Positions 31,215 to 35,845 of a stretch of DNA of 35,845 bases are shown here, in pieces. The notes below the pieces were generated by a model that had not been told where the DNA came from, made no database searches, and saw nothing but the letters and a program-made list of their open reading frames with translations. The DNA comes from Brevundimonas sp. (lineage in GTDB: Bacteria > Pseudomonadota > Alphaproteobacteria > Caulobacterales > Caulobacteraceae), in NCBI RefSeq assembly GCF_029945885.1, contig NZ_JAQSDK010000013.1:193727-229571 (forward strand), in the 5' to 3' direction. How positions within the stretch are numbered: position 1 is the stretch's first letter; every line of letters starts with the position of its first letter. The position numbers were made by a program, and so were the translations under genes.

Positions 31215-32021
31215 GTGTTCGCACCTGATTCCCGCATGCTGGCCCGCCTTGAGCCGACCGTCAGGCGTGCCCTGATCGTCGAGCCCAACCTGCATTCCGC
31301 CCGGTTGCTGGTCGATATCATCAAGGGGCTGGGTGCCCGCGATATTCGGGTCGAGCAGACCGGTGCCAAGGCCATGGCCATGGCACGCGAACTTGAGCCG
31401 GGACTCATTTTCACCGAACGGGGCGGCGTCGACCTCGACGGCGAGGAGTTCGTGCGTCAGTTGCGGCGATCGCATCTGGGCTGCCGGAGCGCGCCGATCA
31501 TCATGGTGACGGCCGACGCCACCGCGAATACGATCAAGGGTGCGCGCGACGTGGGGGTTCACGAATTCCTGCGCAAGCCGTTCACCAGCGCCGACCTGTT
31601 CAAGCGGATCGAGAACGTGGCCCTGAAGCCGCGCGACTGGATCGAGGGCATCGGCTATGTCGGCCCGGACCGGCGGCGGTTCAACTCGGGTGAATATGCC
31701 GGTCCGCAGAAACGCAAGAACGACCGGCCGACCGGAGCCGTTGCCGTCGCAGCGGCCGTCAAGGACCAGGCCCTGCGCATTCTGGCGGCCGTGCTGGACC
31801 AGTTCGCAAACGATCCGGTCCAGGCCGTGCGGGCCGCGCGGCAGCAGGCGGTGACGCTGAAACAACTGGCGATGAAATCGTCTGACGCCCGGATGGCGGT
31901 GGCAGTCTCCGCCCTTGAGGTGGCGCTGTCAGCGACCGCGCCAACCAAGGCGAGCCTGACCGGCCCCATCGGCGGCCTTCTGGCCCTGGCCGATCCGGCC
32001 AAGGCGCTGAAGGCCGGCTGA
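31215..32021 (+). CDS. Atypical receiver-domain protein (Glu at phosphorylation site)
   Basis: A 268-residue protein. An N-terminal receiver-like domain (about 18-135) has RALIVEPNLHSARLLVDIIKGLGA, IIMVTADAT with Thr99, and VHEFLRKPF with Lys121. The expected phospho-acceptor Asp is Glu68 (LIFTERGGVDLDG) and the upstream acidic pair is reduced to Glu23-Pro. A linker with IGYVGPDRRRFNSGEYAGPQKRKNDRP, common in alphaproteobacterial single-domain regulators, leads to a helical C-terminal region without a recognisable DNA-binding fold. Start is GTG at 31215 with GGAG upstream; ATG at 31236 is possible. It lies between purA and the convergent rpoH gene. It may act as a locked-on or phosphorylation-independent regulator. 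Confidence 0.8.
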   Translation: MFAPDSRMLARLEPTVRRALIVEPNLHSARLLVDIIKGLGARDIRVEQTGAKAMAMARELEPGLIFTERGGVDLDGEEFVRQLRRSHLGCRSAPIIMVTADATANTIKGARDVGVHEFLRKPFTSADLFKRIENVALKPRDWIEGIGYVGPDRRRFNSGEYAGPQKRKNDRPTGAVAVAAAVKDQALRILAAVLDQFANDPVQAVRAARQQAVTLKQLAMKSSDARMAVAVSALEVALSATAPTKASLTGPIGGLLALADPAKALKAG

Positions 32022-32034
32022 GGCCGGCCCTGAC

Positions 32035-32922
32035 TCAGGCGTCGACGAGGTTGCGCTCTTCCGCCGCCGCCCGCATTGCCTTCTGAAGCTTCTCGAAGGC
32101 GCGCACCTCGATCTGGCGCACGCGTTCGCGGCTGACGCCGTACTGGCCGGCCAGCTGCTCGAGCGTCACCGGATCGTCCTTGAGACGACGCTCGGTCAGG
32201 ATGTGTTTCTCGCGGTCGGTCAGCTCTTCCATGGCTTCCTGGAGCAGGCCCATGCGCAGGGATTTCTCCTCGCTCTCGGCCAGGGCAGTCTCCTGGGACA
32301 CGGCCGTGTCGTCGGCCAGCCAGTCCTGCCATTCGCTTTCCCCGTCCGAGCGCAACGGGGCGTTCAGCGAAGCGTCGCCGTTGAGGCGACGGTTCATGTT
32401 GGTGACCTCTTCCTCGGACACGCCCAGCTTGGTGGCGATGGCGGAGAGGTGTTCGGGATGCAGGTCCCCTTCCTCGAAGGCGGAGATCTGACTCTTGGCC
32501 TTGCGCAGGTTGAAGAACAGCTTCTTCTGGGCGGCGGTGGTGCCCATCTTCACGAGCGACCAGCTGCGCAGGATATATTCCTGGATCGAGGCGCGGATCC
32601 ACCACATGGCGTAGGTGGCCAGGCGGAAGCCCTTGTCCGGATCGAATTTCTTGACCGCCTGCATCAGGCCGACATTGCCCTCGGAGATGACTTCACCGAT
32701 CGGCAGGCCGTAGCCGCGATAGCCCATGGCGATCTTGGCCACGAGGCGAAGGTGCGAGGTGACGAGGCGGTGGGCGCTCTCGGAATCCTGGTGCTCGCTC
32801 CAGCGCTTGGCCAGCATGAATTCCTCATCCTTGGTCAGCATGGGGAATTTGCGGATTTCGGTCAGGTATCGCGACAGTCCCTGTTCAGGCGACATCACCG
32901 CGAGAGATTTAACAGCAGCCAT
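32035..32922 (-). CDS. rpoH: Heat-shock sigma factor RpoH (sigma-32)
   Basis: A 295-residue sigma-70-family factor. Start at 32922 (MAAVKSLAVMSPEQGLSRYLTEIRKFPMLTKDEEFMLAKRW) is the conserved alphaproteobacterial RpoH N-terminus and has GGAGG upstream; a frame from 32973 adds 17 residues. Region 2 is HRLVTSHLRLVAKIAMGYRGYGLPIGEVISEGNVGLMQAVKKFDPDKGFRLATYAMWWIRASIQEYILRSWSLVK. The RpoH-box region is TAAQKKLFFNLRKAKSQI. Region 4 ends LEQLAGQYGVSRERVRQIEVRAFEKLQKAMRA. It directs RNA polymerase to heat-shock genes. A good promoter lies about 180 nt upstream, giving a long leader. Confidence 0.97.
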   Translation of the reverse strand: MAAVKSLAVMSPEQGLSRYLTEIRKFPMLTKDEEFMLAKRWSEHQDSESAHRLVTSHLRLVAKIAMGYRGYGLPIGEVISEGNVGLMQAVKKFDPDKGFRLATYAMWWIRASIQEYILRSWSLVKMGTTAAQKKLFFNLRKAKSQISAFEEGDLHPEHLSAIATKLGVSEEEVTNMNRRLNGDASLNAPLRSDGESEWQDWLADDTAVSQETALAESEEKSLRMGLLQEAMEELTDREKHILTERRLKDDPVTLEQLAGQYGVSRERVRQIEVRAFEKLQKAMRAAAEERNLVDA

Positions 32923-33098
32923 ATTCGTGGTCCCTCCGACCCAGATACGAGCGGGCCCTTCGGTTCCGGCCACCTTGCGTGCACCGGTTCCTCACCCCTC
33001 AACGAAACAAGTAGCGACGGGTTTCCGCCATTGTTAGGGGCAGATCGTCACAGGCGCTTGCGAGCGTGGCTGTGGCGCCACGGGTTCGTCTGTGGGCA

Positions 33099-33128
33099 CG
33101 TATACTGAAGGGTGGGTCTTTTTTCAAG
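33099..33128 (-). promoter_or_regulatory. rpoH promoter (sigma-70 type, overlapping sigma-32-like -35)
   Basis: On the minus strand: TTGAAA (33127-33122), exactly 17 bp, then TATACG (33104-33099). The -35 also reads CTTGAA, the sigma-32 -35 consensus, with CCCTTCAG about 10 nt further, a weaker match to a sigma-32 -10. This would fit dual control of rpoH as described for Caulobacter. The predicted leader is about 170 nt. Confidence 0.6.
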
Positions 33129-33166
33129 ACTTACGTGGCGGCCTGACCCGGTCGGGCACCAGGCCG

Positions 33167-34171
33167 TTAAAGGGCCGCCAGTGCGACTTCCAGCACGCGC
33201 ATGTCCTCCGGCGGTTCGGTCTCGAAGCGGAGCGCTTCCCCCGTCACGGGATGGACGAATCCCAGAACCGCCGCGTGCAGCGCCTGCCGTGCCAGGCCGG
33301 CCTCGGCGATCAGGGTCCGCACGACAGCGGCCGGGCTGCCCGAGCCATAGACAGGATCGCCCAGCAGGGGCGAGCCCTTCGACGCCAGATGCACGCGGAT
33401 CTGGTGGGTGCGTCCGGTGTGCAGGGTACAGGCGACGCGGGCGGCGAGGGGCGCGGCCCCGGCCTTGGCCGGGACGCCGAACCGGGCCTGGACCCGGTAG
33501 TCGGTGATGGCTTCACGCCCGCCGCTCTTGAGCACAGCCATCTTCTTGCGGTCGGCCGAGGAACGGCCGATGCGGGTCTCGATCCGCCCCCATTCGGGCG
33601 ACGGGGCTCCGCGGGTCAGGGCGATATAGGTGCGTTCGATGTCATGGGCCGCAAACAGGGCCGACAGGCCGGCGTGGGCGCGGTCGGTCTTGGCCGCGAC
33701 CATGACGCCCGAGGTGTCCTTGTCGAGCCGGTGGACGATGCCCGGACGGGCCACGCCGCCGATGCCGGACAGGGAGGCCCCGCAATGGGCCAGAAGGGCA
33801 TTGACCAGGGTGCCGGTCTCGCAGCCCGGGGCCGGATGGGCAGCCATGCCGGCCGGCTTGTCGATGACGATCAGTTCGGCGTCCTCGTACAGGACGGTCA
33901 GGGGTATGGCCTCGGGCCGGGGCTCGGCGGCGATCACGGCCGGCGGCGTGATCCGGTACAGGCCGGTGCGGGCCTTGGCCGAGCCGTCACGCACGACCTC
34001 CCCGTCGAACGACACCTCGCCCTGGGCCATCAGGGCCTGAAGGCGCGCGCGCGACATGCCGGGCAGGGCGGCGGCCAGGGCCTTGTCCAGCCGTTCGTTC
34101 GGGGCGTCGACATGGGCTTCCAGCGCCTCGGGCCGGTCGTCATCTTCGGACAGGAGGGGTTCGTCGGACAC
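33167..34171 (-). CDS. rluD: RluA/RluD-family 23S rRNA pseudouridine synthase
   Basis: A 334-residue RNA-modifying enzyme. The S4 RNA-binding domain spans about residues 22-75 (NERLDKALAAALPGMSRARLQALMAQGEVSFDGE). The RluA-type catalytic domain has LYEDAELIVIDKPAGMAAHPAPGCETGTLVNALL and catalytic Asp150 in GIVHRLDKDTSGVMVAAKT. LHTGRTHQIRVHLASKGSPLLGDPVYG and RQALHAAVLGFVHPVTGE close it. With an S4 domain, RluD (positions 1911/1915/1917 in helix 69) is the likely paralogue, though RluC is not excluded. It is upstream of rpoH on the same strand, separated by a 244-bp promoter-bearing gap. Confidence 0.9.
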   Translation of the reverse strand: MSDEPLLSEDDDRPEALEAHVDAPNERLDKALAAALPGMSRARLQALMAQGEVSFDGEVVRDGSAKARTGLYRITPPAVIAAEPRPEAIPLTVLYEDAELIVIDKPAGMAAHPAPGCETGTLVNALLAHCGASLSGIGGVARPGIVHRLDKDTSGVMVAAKTDRAHAGLSALFAAHDIERTYIALTRGAPSPEWGRIETRIGRSSADRKKMAVLKSGGREAITDYRVQARFGVPAKAGAAPLAARVACTLHTGRTHQIRVHLASKGSPLLGDPVYGSGSPAAVVRTLIAEAGLARQALHAAVLGFVHPVTGEALRFETEPPEDMRVLEVALAAL

Positions 34172-34245
34172 GGGGCGCTCCGCCGCGGGCGCGCGGTCGC
34201 CGCCTGTCTAGCATGGGGCTGCGGGGCCGCGCCAACGGCCCGAAC

Positions 34246-34274
34246 TTGGCCGTGGGAGTCGCATGCCATAGGGT
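34246..34274 (+). promoter_or_regulatory. Weak candidate promoter for the DUF2799 lipoprotein gene
   Basis: TTGGCC (34246-34251), 17-bp spacer, TAGGGT (34269-34274), 26 nt before the ATG at 34301. Spacing is ideal but the hexamers are poor matches. Confidence 0.3.
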
Positions 34275-34300
34275 GGTCGTCTCTCGGGGGAGAACGAACC

Positions 34301-34939
34301 ATGCGTAAATTGATCATTCTGGCCGCAGCGACGGCGTCCGTCCTGACGTTGGGCAGCTGTGCCACCATGAGCGAGGATCAGTGTCTGGCCGGGGCCTGGG
34401 GTCAGCAGGGTTATGCCGACGGCCGGTCGGGCCAACCCGCCAGCCGCCTCGACGATCACACCAGCGCCTGCGCCAAATACGGGGTCATCCCCGATGCCCG
34501 CAGCTATTATTCGGCCCGCGAGGACGGACTTCGCGACTACTGCACCCCGTCGCGCGGCTTTCAGGCCGGACGCGAGGGCAGCAGCTACGCCAATGTCTGC
34601 CCGCCGCAGCTGGAGATGGACTTCCTGCCGGCCTATCGCGACGGCCAGATGGTCTATGCGGCCGAACAGGCCCTGTCGTCAGCCCGCTCCAGCGTGTCGA
34701 GCCTGGGCTCGCGGGCCGAGGATCTGGATGAGAAGATCCGCGCCAAACGGTCCGAGATGCGGGCCAGTGGCCTGACCGACGAACAGCGCGAGCAGATCCG
34801 CGACCGTATCGGCGAGATCCGGCGCGAGCGCGAGGGCGTGCTGCGCGACTGGCGTCGGGCCCAGGATGAGGTCATCGATGCCGAACGGCGCCTGCGCGAG
34901 GTCCAGTATCAGTTGGGCAATCGCTACGGGCGCTGGTAG
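34301..34939 (+). CDS. DUF2799 domain lipoprotein
   Basis: A 212-residue protein with a lipoprotein signal (MRKLIILAAATASVLTLGSC, lipobox LGSC, lipidated Cys20). The DUF2799 region contains LAGAWGQQGYADGRSGQPASRLDDHTSACAKYGVIPDARSYYSAREDGLRDYCTPSRGFQAGREGSSYANVCPPQLEMDFLPAYRDGQ. A charged coiled coil (SSVSSLGSRAEDLDEKIRAKRSEM...RREREGVLRDWRRAQDEVIDAERRL) forms the last 80 residues. GGGGGAG precedes the ATG at 34301; a long upstream frame antisense to rluD is discarded. It is likely anchored in the outer membrane with the coiled coil in the periplasm. Function unknown. Confidence 0.88.
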   Translation: MRKLIILAAATASVLTLGSCATMSEDQCLAGAWGQQGYADGRSGQPASRLDDHTSACAKYGVIPDARSYYSAREDGLRDYCTPSRGFQAGREGSSYANVCPPQLEMDFLPAYRDGQMVYAAEQALSSARSSVSSLGSRAEDLDEKIRAKRSEMRASGLTDEQREQIRDRIGEIRREREGVLRDWRRAQDEVIDAERRLREVQYQLGNRYGRW

Positions 34940-34946
34940 GGCGGAC

Positions 34947-34968
34947 GGCGGCGGTCACGACCGCCGCC
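34947..34968. terminator. GC hairpin between convergent DUF2799 and fructose-bisphosphate aldolase genes
   Basis: GGCGGCGG (34947-34954), loop TCACGA, CCGCCGCC (34961-34968). It is symmetric and sits 7 nt after the plus-strand stop and 7 nt from the minus-strand stop. Neither strand has a U-tract. Confidence 0.5.
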
Positions 34969-34975
34969 TGATCGC

Positions 34976-35845
34976 TCAGGAGGCGGCGCGCAGGACCCGG
35001 CCGAAATGCGGGTCGAGATCGCCCTTGGCATAGCGGCGGGCCATTTCGGCTGTGGATTTGGGCCGGATCTGCGAGGCCTGGCCTTCGCAGCCGAACTGCA
35101 CGAACCGCTCCTGGCACAGTTTGCGCATCGCCTCCTTGGCGGGCTTCAGATAGGCGCGCGGATCGAACTCGCCGGGCTTCTCGGCCAGAATTTTGCGGAT
35201 CGCGCCGGTCATGGCCATGCGGTTGTCCGTATCGATGTTGATCTTGCGCACGCCGTGTTTGATGCCGCGCTGGATCTCCTCGACCGGCACGCCCCAGGTC
35301 TGGGGCATCTTGCCGCCGTACTCGTTGATGATGTCCTGCAGGTCCTGCGGCACCGAGGACGAGCCGTGCATGACCAGATGGGTGTCGGGCAGGCGGCGAT
35401 GGATCTCCTCGATCACATTCATGGCCAGCACCTCACCGTCCGGCTTGCGGCTGAATTTGTAGGCCCCGTGGCTGGTGCCCATGGCGATGGCCAGGGCGTC
35501 GACCTTCGTCTGTTCGACGAAATCGACCGCCTGGTCGGGATCGGTCAGCAGGGCGGAGTGATCCAGCTTGCCCTCGAAGCCGTGGCCATCCTCGGCCTCG
35601 CCCATGCCGGTTTCCAGCGAGCCCAGCACGCCCAGCTCCCCCTCGACCGAGACGCCGCAGCTGTGGGCCATCTGGACCACGCGGCGGGTCACGTCGACAT
35701 TGTATTCGTAGCTGGCCGGGGTCTTGGCATCTTCCTCCAGCGAGCCGTCCATCATCACCGAGGTGAAGCCGTACTGGATGGCGGTGGCGCAGGTGGCCGG
35801 GCCGTTGCCGTGGTCCTGGTGCATGCAGACCGGGATGTGCGGATA
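34976..35845 (-). CDS. fba: Class II fructose-bisphosphate aldolase (5' end outside window)
   Basis: 289 residues of a zinc-dependent aldolase (CbbA-type subgroup) that splits fructose-1,6-bisphosphate to dihydroxyacetone phosphate and glyceraldehyde-3-phosphate. The frame runs off the right edge ([13 protein letters not shown]), so roughly the first 60 residues are missing. Visible residues: the zinc/substrate motif [26 protein letters not shown] with the second metal-site Glu, [13 protein letters not shown] and [10 protein letters not shown] with zinc-ligand His residues, and [21 protein letters not shown]. The C-terminal extension ([33 protein letters not shown]) is the long form typical of proteobacterial glycolytic/Calvin enzymes. 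Confidence 0.95.
   Translation of the reverse strand, partial: YPHIPVCMHQDHGNGPATCATAIQYGFTSVMMDGSLEEDAKTPASYEYNVDVTRRVVQMAHSCGVSVEGELGVLGSLETGMGEAEDGHGFEGKLDHSALLTDPDQAVDFVEQTKVDALAIAMGTSHGAYKFSRKPDGEVLAMNVIEEIHRRLPDTHLVMHGSSSVPQDLQDIINEYGGKMPQTWGVPVEEIQRGIKHGVRKINIDTDNRMAMTGAIRKILAEKPGEFDPRAYLKPAKEAMRKLCQERFVQFGCEGQASQIRPKSTAEMARRYAKGDLDPHFGRVLRAAS

Noticed and set aside
33092..34300. N-terminal 400-codon extension of the DUF2799 protein
   Set aside because: It is antisense to rluD; the ATG at 34301 has a Shine-Dalgarno and begins a lipoprotein signal peptide.

Overview
The window is high-GC alphaproteobacterial chromosome. A Caulobacterales member, probably Brevundimonas-like, fits best. 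The reasons are a MucR/Ros regulator between two DUF2336 genes, an RcGTA-type gene transfer agent (GTA) cluster in canonical order, alphaproteobacterial RpoH and SerC, and a near-consensus CtrA box. The taxonomic call is inference from gene content and protein style. No rRNA, tRNA or CRISPR array was seen.

Left part (1-13.0 kb): the window opens inside a gene made of 54-bp tandem repeats (18-residue units). It is followed by a JmjC/cupin-type 2-oxoglutarate hydroxylase and cysteine synthase. A DUF2336 gene, mucR and a second, convergent DUF2336 gene come next; the second one is coupled to a secreted Pro/Ala-rich protein. Then come a solitary lipoprotein substrate-binding protein, a 615-bp gene-free stretch with strong inverted repeats, the ABC-F ATPase Uup, a divergent YcgN-like cysteine-cluster protein and a soluble hybrid sensor kinase.

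Middle (13.1-27.6 kb): a complete-looking GTA structural cluster runs left to right. It comprises g1 (small terminase), g2 (TerL), g3 (portal), a small membrane/coiled-coil protein, g4 (protease), g5 (capsid), g6-g9 (connector, stopper, tail terminator, tail tube), g10/g10.1, g11 (short tape measure), g12-g14 (distal tail, hub, peptidase) and g15 (megatron). Many junctions are 1-4 nt overlaps, implying translational coupling. Three genes on the opposite strand interrupt it: a four-helix-bundle (S23/IVS-type) protein, a secreted protein and a DUF805 membrane protein. Two further oddities stand out. The four-helix gene is bounded by inverted GGGCTTR heptamer arrays, and an apparent internally deleted copy lies after the capsid gene. 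Palindromic repeat elements are also read in frame inside the protease, capsid and g10.1 genes.

Right part (27.6-35.8 kb): housekeeping genes. These are a DnaJ/CbpA-type co-chaperone followed 4 nt later by serC, then purA (TTG start), a receiver protein with Glu at the phosphorylation site, and rluD followed by rpoH on the minus strand with a good promoter in front of rpoH. A DUF2799 lipoprotein and the 3' part of a class II fructose-bisphosphate aldolase close the window.
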